DNA of 64,000 bases from Dipteris shenzhenensis. Taxonomy: Eukaryota; Polypodiophyta; Polypodiopsida; Gleicheniales. Of this stretch, positions 1-12,309 are shown piece by piece. Position numbers and translations under genes: made by a program. Below the pieces are notes generated by a model. That model was not told the origin of the DNA. It saw only the letters and a list, made by a program, of their open reading frames with translations, and ran no database searches. The stretch lies in NCBI GenBank assembly GCA_047967505.1, contig CM106540.1. One strand, 5' to 3'. Position 1 is the first letter of the stretch, and every line of letters starts with the position of its first letter.

Positions 1-475
1 CGGATTGATGGACATATAAATCCCGTACCATATCATCAAACACCTCCTCCTCCATGGCTTCATGAGGTAATGGCAGAGGGCTACTATCACCATCACTCCA
101 TGCATCCGTAACTGTCCCTCCTAAAGATCCCACCTCATATTGTCGACGCTTCGCCTCCTCATGACGAGCATAGGGCAACATATGCGGGTGTGGCACTACA
201 TCCTGTATCAAATTAAAACGGGATCATAACTCCAACATATGAACACCCATAGGTATCTCAATCAACCTTATTTCTTCAACACTTACCATGTTTGTGGTCG
301 CATCCCATTCTCCATACTTTGAGATATGATTGAGTGTAATCTTGTGTGCACGATACATGTTTCCTCAACATCGATCACACATACATTGGACTTTTTGCTC
401 CAACCACGGTTCGCGATGATGGTGGATATGGAGGGATTCATCCTCACTGGAGCTACTTGTTGAAGATGAAGACAT
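1..475 (-). pseudogene. TNP2-type CACTA transposase, N-terminal fragment (family 1, copy 1)
   Basis: This is the 5' end of a CACTA-type TNP2 transposase, cut by the window edge. The ATG at 475-473 opens a Ser/Glu-rich leader followed by a Cys-x2-Cys motif (CDRC) of the transposase-associated domain. The same start and motif occur in the better copy at 9514. The codon after CDRC is CGA in that copy but TGA here (367-365), a nonsense change of the C-to-T type. The second exon begins near 215 and reads the acidic DAWSDGDSS region. The copy is probably inactive. The identity is confident because it aligns codon by codon with the complete element at 5096-12572. Confidence 0.85.
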
Positions 476-559
476 CCTACAAATAAACAACCCAAAAAAT
501 TTGCTCTTGTACCAAATATTCAATCTTAAAACTCTGTAGCATGTCTAATGCCGCATTTA

Positions 560-1275
560 AAACCGCATCTGTTTGTTTTGTGGTGCATGTCTATAAGCAC
601 ATCTAAAACCGTGTCTGCTTTGTGTATTTAGATGCGCAATTAGATGTGTATTTAGATGCACAATTAGACATGCTTATAGAGATAGTTTTCAAATCTACTT
701 TCAGCGCGCTTGCTTTGTTTTTCCTCACATACTTTAAGCTTCGCGCGGCTTGCTTTGCTATTAACAGACACAATTCCAAGCACCCACACTTATCTCCAGG
801 CACCCACACTTACTTCCAGGCTTACACAAGCACACAAGAGAAGAGGGTGAACAAGGAAGAGAAGAAAGAGAAGTAACTTTGAAGAAGGACAAGAAGCTTC
901 CATACCTCTATCCAAGGTAAGTCTCTTTACGGTTGATCTTCTTTGAAAGTTGTTCTCTTTGGATTCATCCTTTGTCATATCCAAGAAATGAATGTTTTTG
1001 GTACTAGTGTTGTGCTTTTGTGTCAAGCGCATGTCCTTTTCGAGTTTTTAGAATAGTCCATCTATCGGAGCATGTCTATAGACACGTCTGAGTGCACGTC
1101 TAAAAGCGCATCTATGAGCACATCTATAGATGCATGTACTCTATTTTCAAAAACAGATAGCCGCATCTATAGACGCACTATATATTATACGCAAAAATAG
1201 GCATGCTTGTCAGATGCGTCTATAGATGTGCTCCGACAGTTTTAGACCCTTCCCTTCTCTTCTCTTCCCTTCCCT
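560..1275 (+). other. Family-1 element central region: divergent promoter, 5' UTR exon and palindromic repeats
   Basis: This matches 9570-10440 of the complete family-1 element. About 780-916 corresponds to a purine-rich non-coding first exon that ends at a good splice donor (CCAAG|GTAAGT). Around it are many short TATA-centred repeats of the type GCGTCTATAGACGC (600-670 and 1060-1230). The companion PF03004 exons expected downstream on the plus strand are missing: the sequence is replaced at 1276 by a terminus of another family. Confidence 0.7.
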
Positions 1276-1614
1276 CACTACAAGGCATAGGCCATTTTCC
1301 GACGGAAATACCGACGCTTTTTACATTAAAATTTTTTTTTTTCACGGGCGCAAAGGTCGCTATAAAAGTCGCTAAAAGCATCAAAAAAGGAGCGTCGCTA
1401 TAAACCGTCGCTATATAGCGACGTTGTTAATCGTCGCTATATAGCGATGATGCAAACGTCACTATATAGCGACACTATTAATCGTCGCTATATAGCGACA
1501 CTGGTAAACGTCGCTATATAGCGACGATTAACAGAAGTAAAAAAAAAGGGTTAGTGGGGCTAAACAGGGCTTCCTTTTGGCCCTGTTTAGCCCCACTAAT
1601 CCTTTTTTTTTTTT
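1276..1614. mobile_element. Family-2 CACTA terminus with palindrome array and terminal hairpin
   Basis: The segment begins CACTACAAGGCATAGG, the expected CACTA-type end. It then carries repeated 18-bp perfect palindromes CGTCGCTATATAGCGACG or close variants (about 1407-1535). It ends with an inverted repeat of roughly 31 bp per arm around an 8-nt loop (about 1540-1610). A second copy at 59996-60331 starts and stops at the same points and is roughly 95% identical by eye. The palindromes are likely binding sites for the element's own DNA-binding protein, as known for Spm subterminal repeats. Confidence 0.8.
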
Positions 1615-1799
1615 GTAATTACAAAAGAAAGTTTTTTATAACAAAATTTCCCTTGCTTGCAGGGTGATACAAAATTGTTCTTATGAAATGATGAGGAAAA
1701 AATGCATATACATATACAACAGTGTTTGTAACAAAATTACCTTGTGAAAGGGCGATACAAAATTGCTCAAACGAGCGGATATACAAAATGCTACTACCA

Positions 1800-3351
1800 C
1801 TACTCATCCAAATCCGAATCATCTTCGTCTTGTTGGCCTGTTCCTTGGTCCTCGACACCTGCGTCTTCTCCCTCGTCCTTGGCACTTGTGTCCGATCCTT
1901 GCCCCTGTTGATCGCTCGCCTCCGATGATGGGACGCTTGAGCTTTGACCCTAAGAGTGAACCATATAAATCGAAAATTAGATTGGAACTTAAATTAAAAA
2001 GTGAGATTACAAGTAGGAGTAAACTTATACCGTGCGAGCAGCCACCTCAGCCCAATCGACTGTCGCTCCCATTGCCTCTTGCTCAATGAACCACGGCTTT
2101 GTTCCTATCCGAAATGCGCGCCGCATCTCTGCATCCGTAGGAAGACGACCCATCGCAGCTTGCTGTGGATCCAATTTACGAGAGTTAGAGTTAGCTAAAG
2201 TGCATGTAATATGTAAGTAAAACAAATAGAACAATACATTAAATGGGAAGAAGTAGACTTACCACGGTTGCCTCGAACGCATACCGTCCACCTGCACCAA
2301 AGTGCGAAGTACCTACGACATCCAGCCGTCTCTTCGCAGCCCTCCTCTGACCCTCGAACATTTCGGGATGGTCCCTATGTTGCTTCTTGAAGTACTTCCA
2401 ATCAGCTTTGTCTGCCCAGCTGGGTTTAGCCAACCCCTTTGTAATGGAAGTACGCAAGGTTGATCTACGATGCTTTAGGACCAAACCCATGCGCTCGAGC
2501 ATATAATTGTCATTAAACTCCACATTTGGCGCATTAGGGTATCTTTGTTTTAACTCATCGATCACCGCCTGCTTCTTTTGGGCATCTTGATACCGCCAAT
2601 TGGTATTTATGCCGCTCTTGAAGTGATGACTCATCAACCTCCTCATGGCGGCCATCACTGCTTTGCCCTTTTTATCTTCTATTATCTCTCCGGCAGATGT
2701 GATTTGATAGGAGAGATCCCCTGATGAGTAAGGGGGACTGACGGTAGCAGAGTCTGAAGGAGTGGAAGCTGCGCGACCGCTTCCAGATCGAGGAGTAGCA
2801 GTGGGAGTAGGAGAGGGAAAGGGACCTGACTGATACTGTGTCTCTGGACCAAGTGGAGACCTAAAGGAGCGTGAGTGTGCTGACTCGTCTACATCTCCTG
2901 AGTCAACACAACATGAGCCGCCCGTCCTATTCTTCCTTCCCTTGCGGGAGGCATGCGCAGGTGATGATCCCGCGGTCAAAGGGGCGCGAGGGGATGGCTG
3001 GGCAGTACGTCCACCCGTCGGTGTACGGGAAGGAATTGCGGAGGTCCTCTGAGACAGTAGAGAGAAGAATCTCACTGCCTCCTCATCGCTCATCTGCGCT
3101 ACAAACTCATTGGGAGTCCTGACAAAGCCATGCGCGGCTAGCAAAGGAGTTCCCCGAGGGGTAGTCGCAGTGCTACGTGGAAGAGGGGTCGGACCAGGGG
3201 TAGTCGCAGTGCTAGGACCGAGAGGAGTCGGAGCAGGGGTAGTCCTCGGGGTAGTCGCCTGAGAGGAATCAAAGTCCTTTGGAGCATATAGATCGTGAGC
3301 TCTCCTCCTGCGAGGCTGTCCATACTCGTCGGATGAGCGACGTGATCCCAT
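1800..3351 (-). CDS. PF03004-type (Ptta/En/Spm) transposon protein, three exons
   Basis: This is the second gene of a CACTA element, related to the plant transposase family PF03004. I chose the ATG at 3351 (MGSRRSSDEYG). The frame stays open to 3429, but the extra residues come from low-complexity sequence. Exon 1 (to about 2263) has a Pro/Thr/Ser-rich disordered half, then a conserved basic half with RYPNAPN and a terminal SHFGAGG motif. Exon 2 (about 2162-2031) encodes GRLPTDAEMRRAF. Exon 3 (about 1949-1800) is an acidic tail ending DSDLDE. Introns have GTAAG or GTATAAG donors and CAG or TTAG acceptors. No internal stop was seen, so this may be an intact frame. It lies just inside the terminus at 1276. 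It probably binds subterminal repeats; that role is inferred. Confidence 0.75.
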
Positions 3352-3414
3352 GTCTAACATAGACACAAACACAAAAACAGAAAACAAAAAAACAAACATA
3401 AGCATTCTCATAGG

Positions 3415-3675
3415 CATAGGCATAGGCAAGAAGAAAGAGAGGGAAAGGAAAGAAGAGGGAAAGGAAAGAGGGAAAGGAAAGAGGGAAAGAAGATGGAAAG
3501 GAAAGAAAAGAATGAGAATGAGGAAATAGAGAATGAGAGAAGGGGGAAATAGAGAAGGGGAAAGAGATGAGGAAAAATAGAGAAGGAGAGAAGGGGGAAA
3601 TGAGAGAAGGGGGAAATAGAGTGGGAAATAGAGAATGAGCTTATGCGGAAATAGAGAATGAGAGAAGCATTCTTA
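3415..3675. repeat. GA-rich low-complexity tract
   Basis: A purine-rich run of GGGAAAGGAAAGA-like units lies just upstream of the minus-strand PF03004 gene, where a 5' UTR or promoter would be. Its reverse strand gives artificial Ser/Phe/Leu-rich reading frames. Confidence 0.8.
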
Positions 3676-5092
3676 CATCTCTCTGTATGCATTGCAGATA
3701 TCATATCTCTTCATAGTATATTACAAAACTAAGCATCCAATAAGCATGTAATATGTGGCAAAAAACACCTTCATTTTCCACAAGTATCATGCAAGGATGT
3801 AGAACAAAATGTCAAAAATAGATGGAATACAATGTTCAATTTAAATATATCAACAATATCAAACGTGGCACGTCTCCTTCTTTCTCTACATCATGATGTT
3901 TCACAATTTTTTAATGTCACTTAAGATGATATAGAACAAAGACTAGGATGTGTTTTTTCAACCCTCACCTCTCTTCATAAGGCTATACATGCTGCTCAAC
4001 GTACTGTCTCTTTATGGTATATGTGAACAAAACTTTGAGTTTAGATGTAATAGTTCCTTATGAATTTGAGCTTCTTGGACCTTCTCAATGAAAGCTCATT
4101 AGTTACTACTTTAAATTTTAAATCAATTACTTCCATTAACTTATCATTCATATAAGCTACTCTTGAAAGACTAGAACTTGTCTAAGTAATGTTGCATTCT
4201 TACATTGGCATTTGCAAATTAAAAGTCTCTCCATTGATGGTAATCTTAGATGCACAAAGTATTGCAAGCTCATCAAGTATTTTCACATCAATCTATGTAT
4301 GTCATGAGTATGTGTGGCTAAAGAGATTGAATATGTTCAAGAAATATATGTAAAACCCCTTATCCATGAGTTTTGCACAATTTATATAAACCCAGTGTCT
4401 ATTCAAAAGGTTCAAAAGCTATAAAATTATCCCAAAATCCTTTCAATGATACTCTTCTACAAATAAAAATTTCTCAATAAATTGAAGTACAAATGCTATT
4501 CTAATGCACTAAGGTAATGCGCATGCACACATATATGCTAGTGCATTCCCTAACCCTCACCCCCTTCCACCAAGAGAAAGAAATGGTGCAAGGATTATTT
4601 GTTTAGTTTTTTCCTTAGGCCAAATGACCTGCTATATTGGATCCAGGTGTACTTGTCTTAGTGATTTCAGTTTATTTTTCTATAGTGTCTTAATTGTTCA
4701 CATTATAAAGGTGTCATGTTGCTACATGTCAATAATTCCTTGTGCAAAGTTTAACTAATCTCAACTACCTAGAATGAATAATATTTGAGGAAATGATAAG
4801 TTTCACAATTGCAATTATTCTCATTGAACTTGGTAGTTCCTAGATATTATTCTCATTAAACTTGGTAGTTCCTAGGTATTTTTTGTAATATTAAGAAATT
4901 GTGTGGATGGAATTCACGGGTGCATCTCAAAATGATAATGAACATATCTCCCATTTAAAACTTTGTTTTTTTTCAAAGAATAAGAGTCTAGCATTAGCAT
5001 TCATTGCTCATTTTGAGAGATCTCAGCAACAAAAGAAGATTAGAAGAAGGTAAGAGAGAGCCACACAAGTTTTAGTGGGTGTAGAACACCCT
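3676..5092. other. AT-rich stretch without recognisable gene
   Basis: No coding frame with recognisable motifs was found. A 36-bp tandem duplication containing ACTTGGTAGTTCCTAG lies at about 4820-4880. If the family-2 element at 1276 were complete, its TNP2 gene should be here on the plus strand; it is absent. Confidence 0.6.
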
Positions 5093-5095
5093 AAT

Positions 5096-5365
5096 CACAA
5101 CAACACAAAGCAACTATAGACGCGCTTGGTAGATGCGCAAAATAGCGGGCGCGTCTATAGGCGTTGTTTTAGTAGAGAAATTATGGGCGCATCTATTAGC
5201 GCGGCTAAATTCTCGTCTCTTTTCGCGTCAATCTCCGCGTTTATTTGCGCGTTAGACCAAAGAAATTACGGGCCCGTCTATCATCCCGTTTATTAGCGCG
5301 TTTATTTGCGCGTTTACACTGAGACTCAAACGCGCATTTAGACGCGTAAATAGACGCGCTCCAGA
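5096..5365. repeat. Family-1 left terminal inverted repeat and subterminal palindrome array
   Basis: After the terminal 17 bp come repeated units with the core CGTCTATAG or its complement, such as CTATAGACGCGC and GGCGCGTCTATAGGCG, on both strands. The matching right-end array is at about 12310-12572. The same end occurs as a relic at 53600-53712. Confidence 0.8.
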
Positions 5366-5526
5366 GAATACAAAAAGTGAGATTTTGGTGTACATCATTG
5401 CTTTCCAAACATTGCCCATGATTACCAAAGCACATAATTTTTTGCAAGCCCACATATACAAGAATTAAGGGAAATGAGGAGAATGAGACAATATGTAAAA
5501 TAGTTTTGCTAATATCAATTGTGGAG

Positions 5527-8500
5527 CTACGGTTCAATCTCATCCTCAATGAGATCAACCCTTGCCAAACTATCTACTTCAAAATCCAAACAAGTGTTTA
5601 GATCTACAAATTCATTCAACCCACTACTACTTGTGCCACTCATGTGCTCATCGAAATCAAGATCGCCAATGGTAGGCTCGTCCTCACGAGTAATGCTGGC
5701 CTCAATATCTATATCTCCTATCTCATGATCATCCTCCTCTCTTGTATCATGGTCATCATCACGTCCATGGCCATGATCATCTTCCATATGCTCCATATTA
5801 GTAAATGTACAATACATCACTTTGGAACGTGGCATAATAGGTATGACATGCCACCACCTATTATTATCCACCATTGGTTGATAGACAACCTAATTCAAAC
5901 ACAAATACAATCATGTTACTTTTCTTGCATCAAATATTTAAAAGCGAGTATTTTTATGTGTGTGCATAGTACCTGTTCACATTGTTGCGGTAGTATTAGT
6001 GTGTCCTTCCTACTTTGCCAAAACTTTGTGGAGTCAATAGTTACAAAGCCACTTGCATGGCGTTTGATTGTTGCATTAGGGCCTCTTTCCACCACGTCCT
6101 TAAACCACTTTACATCCAAAACATACACAAAGAAGCGTCGAAAGTCAAGCATAATGATATCTTGGATTATGCCACAATAATCATCCATGACTCCATTGGC
6201 TCCCTCAAAGCTAGCAATGACGCCGCAATCTTGTGTGTTTCTCTTATCATCAATCCGTTGTGTTCGAAAATGCTTGCCCTCACACCATATAGCATTGAAC
6301 ATAGTGCACTACACCAAGAAAAAATCAATTAAATAAGCAATCTAAATTATAAAAAGCTCCTAACTTATGCATTACATTCTATATACCGACCTTGCTCATG
6401 CATCCCCTAGCATACTCCCATTCTTCCATTGTGATATGCATCCCCTCGTCTTTCTCTGCTTTCTCCATTTCATCAAGTAGCCAATCCACATGAATATCCT
6501 TTGGAGTGCTCTTAGACGCTGAGGGTATGGCACACGAGATCCGTGGTGTGTACGAAAGAGGGCCCTTTCTTCTTGTCTTCTTGCCTTTGCATCCTCGTAT
6601 CTTGTCACCCATCTTTTCATCACATCACTATTAAGCACGCAAAAGAGGTTGATACTATTACGCAACTCCGTGTCTATTACTTTGTTGCGTCCTTTTCCTT
6701 GAGGCACAATAGAGGTCATCCTTAGGTCTTCATCATCTCTCCATAGTCGTGGGAGAGAGCTATCCACATCAACAAGAAACTCAGAAATATATACAAGTGA
6801 CTCTTGTACCAACCAACCCTCGGCCATGCTACCTTCGGGTCTTGCATTTTGTCTCACGAAGCCCTTCAAGGTCTTCATGAAGCGCTCGAGGAAGAACAAC
6901 CATCGTGAATGTATAGTACCGCATATAACAATCTCATCCACCAAATGTACTATGAGATGTAGTTGGCTTGTGAGAATAGAACGTGGAAATGTCTCCTCCA
7001 CTAAACAAACCGCCTCCACCGACATAACTCGAGCATTCTCAAGCGTGGTGGGATCTATTTCCTTTGAGCTCACATACCTCACAAGCTCGCCCATCTTGTA
7101 AATACAATCTTTCACGTCCTTTGATGCACTACGTGAAATGCTAGTAGGTAGTATGAACTGAACCCACAAGGAGGTGGTTGATTAGTTGCTTATAATTATT
7201 CACTCACAAATTTGAAAGAAAAAAGATATTATGCATATAAAATACTTACTTGGAGCATCTTGTGCCAATCATGAGATTTCAAGCCATATAATTGCTCTAC
7301 ACCTCTTTTCTTGCTCTTTGTAAAGGCTCCCTTCAAACACATCATGCATCCAGTGGGAGTACGAATTGTAGTAATAGCGCGCTTCACCGTCGCCATCTCT
7401 AGCTTTGATAACATCCACGGTGCACGAGGTAAAAAAACACGCCCATTTGGTCTCTCTTGAGGCCAAGCTTCACGCATCCTTCCTATGGTACGTAGATCCT
7501 CCCTTATGCCTGCCGAATCTCGTGTCCCATTCAAATGCTCCCAAATGGTAGATGCCACATTCTTGAAGATATGCATGGGATCGAGCAGGTGATTGATCTT
7601 GAGGTGGGACCAATATGGTAAACGATAAAAGATGGAGTATCTAAACAAAATAAAGTGTTAGCGTGCAATCCTCACTTTCAACCAATATAGCCAATCTTTA
7701 CTTCCAGCCAATAGTTACAAATCCTTACCGGCTCATGCCAAGTGGTGGAGGAGTCGTGGAACTGTCCCAAATTCTCATCCAATCTCCCGCGGTGAGTGAT
7801 TGTGGGAGGACTTCATTCCAAGGGGCAACATATCTAGGATGATCAGGTGGGAGAAATCGATGGTGATTCTCATAGATGACCTTATTTAATGCGTCTGCCC
7901 GTGAGGCAACTAGCGAAGGACCACAAACAGGACATGCATGGTAACCCGATGTAGTGAGACCTGAAACAATAGATGCAATTAAGAGTGGAAGGTGGGTTTA
8001 GGGTGCCACGTCCTTGCCTATTCATAATTAAAAAATGCAATGCTTACCTGAACACTCGCCATAGCCTGGGAAGTCATGCATCGTCCACATCAAGACTGCT
8101 TTGCAGTTGAAGTCTCATGACGAGGGAGACCTGCTCACATCATGCACCTCGATACCTCTCCAAAGTATCTCTAGCTCATCAATCAAAGGCTCCAAATAAA
8201 CATCAGGGTTTTTGACTTTATGCTTCCCTGGAATTAAAAGGGACAGCATGACATGTCCTTTCTTAATAGCCATAGAGGGTGGAAGATTGTAATTCACCAA
8301 TACCACTGGCCATACACTGTAAGACGTGCTTTTGAGACCAAATGGGTTCACACCGTCCATACCCAATCCAAGTCTCAAGCTCCTAGGTTCTTCCTTGAAT
8401 CTTGGCCATGTGTCTTCAATATGCTTCCACGCAGGAGAGTCCGCGGGAGTTCTCCACTTGCCATCGGTTGATCGATGGGAGGAATGCCATGACATGAGCT

Positions 8501-9514
8501 CTGCAATAGATTTGCACTTGAACATATGTTGGATGCGAGGGATTATGGGAAAATGTCGCAATACCTTACGAGGCACGTCCAAGGTTTTGAGATCTGCTCT
8601 ATATCTTGCCTCTCCACAAGTAGGACACTCTCTTGCATCCTTATGTAGTCCACGAAACAAAACGCAATCGTTGACACATGCATGGATGCGCTTGTAATCT
8701 AATTCTCCAAGAGAGGTCACATGTTGCCTTGCCATATCTCTTGAGGTCGGTAATTTATTCTCCCTTGGAAGCATTTTACACAATAGCCTGCACGTGAAGA
8801 CCATAAATGAGGAAAAGCATTCGAGTAATTGACCCACGCGCATAATTCACCATGTTTAATTTGCAAAATCGACTTTAAAGCTTACTTGAGTAATGCATTC
8901 AAACTTGCATTGCTCCATCCATAGATGGTTTGCAAGTTTAGTAACTCAAGGGAGGCACGTAGAACAGAGAATGTGCACCCCTCAAACAGTGGAGTCGATG
9001 CTGTGGTAAAAAGATCATCCTGCTCCATGCTATTATCCCTCCCTTGATGGACATATAAATCCCGCACCATATCATCAAACACCTCCTCCTCCACGGCTTC
9101 ATGAGGTAATGGTGGAGGGCTACTATCACCATCACTCCATGCATCCGTAACGGTCCCTCCTAAAGATCCCACCTCATATCGCCGACGCTTCGCCGACTCA
9201 CGACGGGCATAGGGTAACATGTGCGGGTGTGGCACTGCATCCTGTATCAAATTAAAACGGGATCATTATAACTCAAACATATGAACACCCATAGGTATCT
9301 CAATCAACCTTAACTTACAAATCCTTACCCTGTTTACGGTCACATCCCATTCTCCATACTTTGAGATATGATTGAGCGTAATCCTGCGTGCACGATACAT
9401 GTTTCCTCGACATCGATCACACAGACATTTGATTTTTTGCTCCAACCACATTTCGCGATGGTGGATACGGAGGGATTCATCCTCACTGGAGCTGCTTGTT
9501 GAAGATGGAGACAT
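5527..9514 (-). pseudogene. TNP2-type CACTA transposase, 8 exons, one nonsense codon
   Basis: This is the main transposase of the family-1 element. Approximate exons by splice consensus and comparison with the other copies: 9514-9330, 9241-8886, 8787-8048, 7960-7729, 7640-7250, 7157-6391, 6308-5973, 5889-5527. Domains in order are the transposase-associated CLCDRCRG motif; the Tnp2/Transposase_21 core (HACVNDCVLFRG, RLGLGMDGVNPFG, DVYLEPLIDELEILW, GYHACPVCG, INHLLDPMHIFKNV); a DUF4218-like part (HLIVHLVDEIVICG, RWLFFLERFMKTLK); a DUF4216-like part (DCGVIASF, VLDVKWFKDV); and an acidic tail. The full domain set matches the usual TNP2 layout. At 8117-8115 the codon is TGA where the copy at 63.4 kb has CGA, so the protein is truncated after about 40% unless read through. 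Confidence 0.9.
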
Positions 9515-9559
9515 CCTACAAACAAACAACCCACCAAATTTACTCTTCCTCAAATGCTT

Positions 9560-10440
9560 AAAAACTCTGTGTTGCGTCTATAGCCGCGTCTATCATCGCG
9601 TCTAATTGCGCGTCTAAATGCCCGTCTACTCTGTGTATTTAAACGTGCCTGTAGACGCGCTAATAGACGCGTTTATAAATGCATCCACTCTGTGTATTCA
9701 GACGCGACTATAGACGCGCTAATAGACGTGACTATACCCGCGACTTTTAAACCTGCTTTTCGGCGCGCCGCTCGCTTTGCTTTTCTTTTGACTACTTAAA
9801 CTTCGCGAGCGGCTTTCTTTCTTCTTTATTAGCACTTCTATAGATTCGAAGCTCCCATACACAGTTCTAAGCTTTCACTCAAGACAAAAGAGCCGTACCT
9901 ACACAGCTTGCTTCCAAGCTTAAAGAAGAGGAGGAGTACGAACAAGGAGAAGAAACAAGCTTGGAAAAGAAAGATCCTTCCATACCTTTTTCCAAGTAAG
10001 TCCTTTTGAAGTTGTTCTTGCTTGCCTTTTCCAGTTTTGTACTTTTTCACATCCACGAAACCCAGCATCTAGGTATGAGCGACACGTTCTTTTGTCGGGC
10101 GAAACGTCCTTTTCCACTTTTGAGTATTCTCGACTGTCGGAGCGCATGTATAGAGGCGTTTGAGGGCGCGTCTAAATTTTCGTCTACAGGCGCGTCTATA
10201 TGCGCGTCTGAGTTGTTGTAGAAACAGACAGACGCGGATATAGACGCCCAAACAGACGCTTTGTTAAACGGAGTTTTAAATGAAGTGTTAGACGCGATTT
10301 TAGATGCGCTGTTTAACGCACTGGTAGACGGATTGTAGGACGGACTATTAGACGCACTGTTACTTGAATGGGTAAACGCTCTGGTAGATGCGTTTATAGA
10401 CGTGCAGATCAGACGGATCTATAGACGCGCTCTGACAGAG
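9560..10440. promoter_or_regulatory. Bidirectional centre of the family-1 element
   Basis: This lies between the divergent TNP2 and PF03004 genes. Two blocks of GCGTCTATAGACGCG-like repeats (about 9570-9760 and 10135-10440) flank a purine-rich non-coding exon at about 9840-9995. That exon ends at a GTAAGT donor and probably joins the acceptor at 10507. The same motifs occur at both termini, so one protein could bind both the ends and the promoter. In Spm/En such a link underlies self-regulation; here it is inference. Confidence 0.6.
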
Positions 10441-10513
10441 CCTCTTTTTTTTTTCCCCCCCTTTCTTCTCAGCTCCCAAAGTAATAGATTTGTTTATTTT
10501 TTTCCAGTTCAAG

Positions 10514-11952
10514 ATGTGGCCAGGAAGTGCTTCTAGCTCACCTGATCTGCGGGAATCGATATGGAAGGATTTATATAATCTTTTAGGACACCCTCCTAGT
10601 CGTGCGGAGTTATACGGGTATATGATGGGTACCCTTAACACTCCCCAGGAGTCAGCAGTACAGACTCCGAGCCACCCCACACCGCTTGAGATCACCCCAG
10701 CGGAGTCCGCACAGCCGTCCTATGCCCCTTCCCCCGTATCGTCTTATGCCCCTTCCCCCATGCCGTCTTATGTCCCTTCTGCCATCCCGTCTTATGCCCC
10801 TTCCCCCATGCCTTCAGGAGGTCCTTTTGCCTCAGCGAGCCGTCGACGTACTCCCCAGCCGTCGAGACTCGGTTCTCCAGCTACGAGTGGTCAGCGTAGT
10901 CCCGCGCAGTCCCCAGCTATGAGTGGCCAACGTACGAGCTCGACACGATAGGGTAGCAGGCGTAGTAGCAAGGAGAGCGGTGGCGGATGCTGCTTTGGGC
11001 CATGTGGCGGTGAGGAGGAGGATGATTCAGATGATTTAGACGTGCCTCTGGGTGATGGTACGATTTATTATGACATCACCCAGACAGGAGGCATCTTGAT
11101 GGATGCGCGGGGGAAGGACATAATGGCCTTCATGCGCTCTGTAATTGCTAACAATTACAGAGATTGCTTTATCCACTATAAAGACCACCCAAAGAGGTTG
11201 GCTGATGAGACCCTCGCTACTGTTCGCTCTAGGTATCCTAACCCCCCCAATCGCCAGTTCACAGATAAATGGGGGAAGTCAAAGATTGTTACGATACTTA
11301 GCAATAAAAGATCTTCCCTTAAGAGGCAGGCACTAGCAGAGCTTGCCAGACTTGAGGCAGGTCAACCTCCAAGGGGCCCGCCCCACACCGCTCACAAGCG
11401 TGAGTGGAAGAAGGCAATGAAGTCAGCGAGGGAGGAGCCCAGTCTGCAGCACGTGGAGGCACGGAGGATCCAGATGGAGGAGTATGGGAGCGCGCATTTT
11501 GGAGCAGGGGGTGTTGACTCATGGGAGGCCCAATTTGTAAGTATCGATCTCAAATTATATTGCTTATGTAGTTTATTAGGAGGTTGGTTGTTTCTTTGTA
11601 CTAATCCCTCCACAAAGTGTATCGCGGTCATGCAGCTTGAGATCGTGGGCAGATACCCTACTCCAGTGGAGACAGCCTACCACCGCCACCATCGCAGAGG
11701 AGATACATGGAGGCACTTCTATGATGATGGGTTGATTACTGAGGAGCAGTATACCCGAGCTACTGGACAGGCCCCCCAGGTATTTGAAAGTAATTAAATA
11801 ATGCCAAAATTATAAGTAAAGATTTGATTTTTCATACATTAATATATGTTGTCCCTTATTTACAGGGCGCCCCTGCACAAGACGACGAGGAAGATGCAGA
11901 AGGCAGCGCAGAAGGTAGCGCAGAAGGGAGCGTGGAAGGCAGCGAGGATTAG
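10514..11952 (+). pseudogene. PF03004-type transposon protein with one in-frame TAG
   Basis: This is the second gene of the family-1 element, homologous to the one at 1800-3351. The ATG at 10514 follows a TTTTTTCCAG acceptor. Exon 2 (10508-11536) starts WPGSASSSPDLRES and has four imperfect SYAPSP repeats and a GGGCCFG stretch. It then has the conserved region with SRYPNPPNRQF and ends near SAHFGAGG. Exon 3 is about 11636-11779 (GRYPTPVETAYHRHH), and exon 4 is 11866-11952, an acidic repeat tail (EGSAEGS) ending in TAG. One in-frame TAG at 10949-10951, between the disordered and conserved halves, breaks the frame; no frameshift was seen. It could be a mutated CAG. Confidence 0.75.
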
Positions 11953-12309
11953 TCGTAGAAGTAGTGCTACTATTCTTTTTTGTACTTAAAGCCATTGGCT
12001 TGGCTTCGTGCCTCTTGTATATAGACTCCTCTTATTTTTTGTACTTGAAGCCACATGACATGGCTTAGCTTCCTTATTTTTTGTACTTGGAGCCACATGA
12101 TGTGGCTTAGCTTCGTGCTATATGTATATACAAGCACTTTTTGAGCTTTTAATTTTATTGCGTTTTGGAGTTGTAATATTTTATTTGGAATTGTAATTAA
12201 AATGCTGTTGGCTGTAAGAATTGAATTACAGAATGTGGATATGGGATTCTTGTAACTATATAGCATACACAACATACACAGTATTCTGTAAATTTTTTTT
12301 TTTTTTTAA

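Noticed and set aside
1400-1540. CRISPR-like array of CGTCGCTATATAGCGACG repeats
   Set aside because: The repeats are full palindromes with short irregular spacers, in a plant CACTA terminus; no cas genes exist here.
3349-3429. Signal-peptide-like N-terminus (MFVFLFSVFVFV) on the PF03004 protein
   Set aside because: It comes from low-complexity sequence upstream of a better ATG and is absent from the homologue at 10514.
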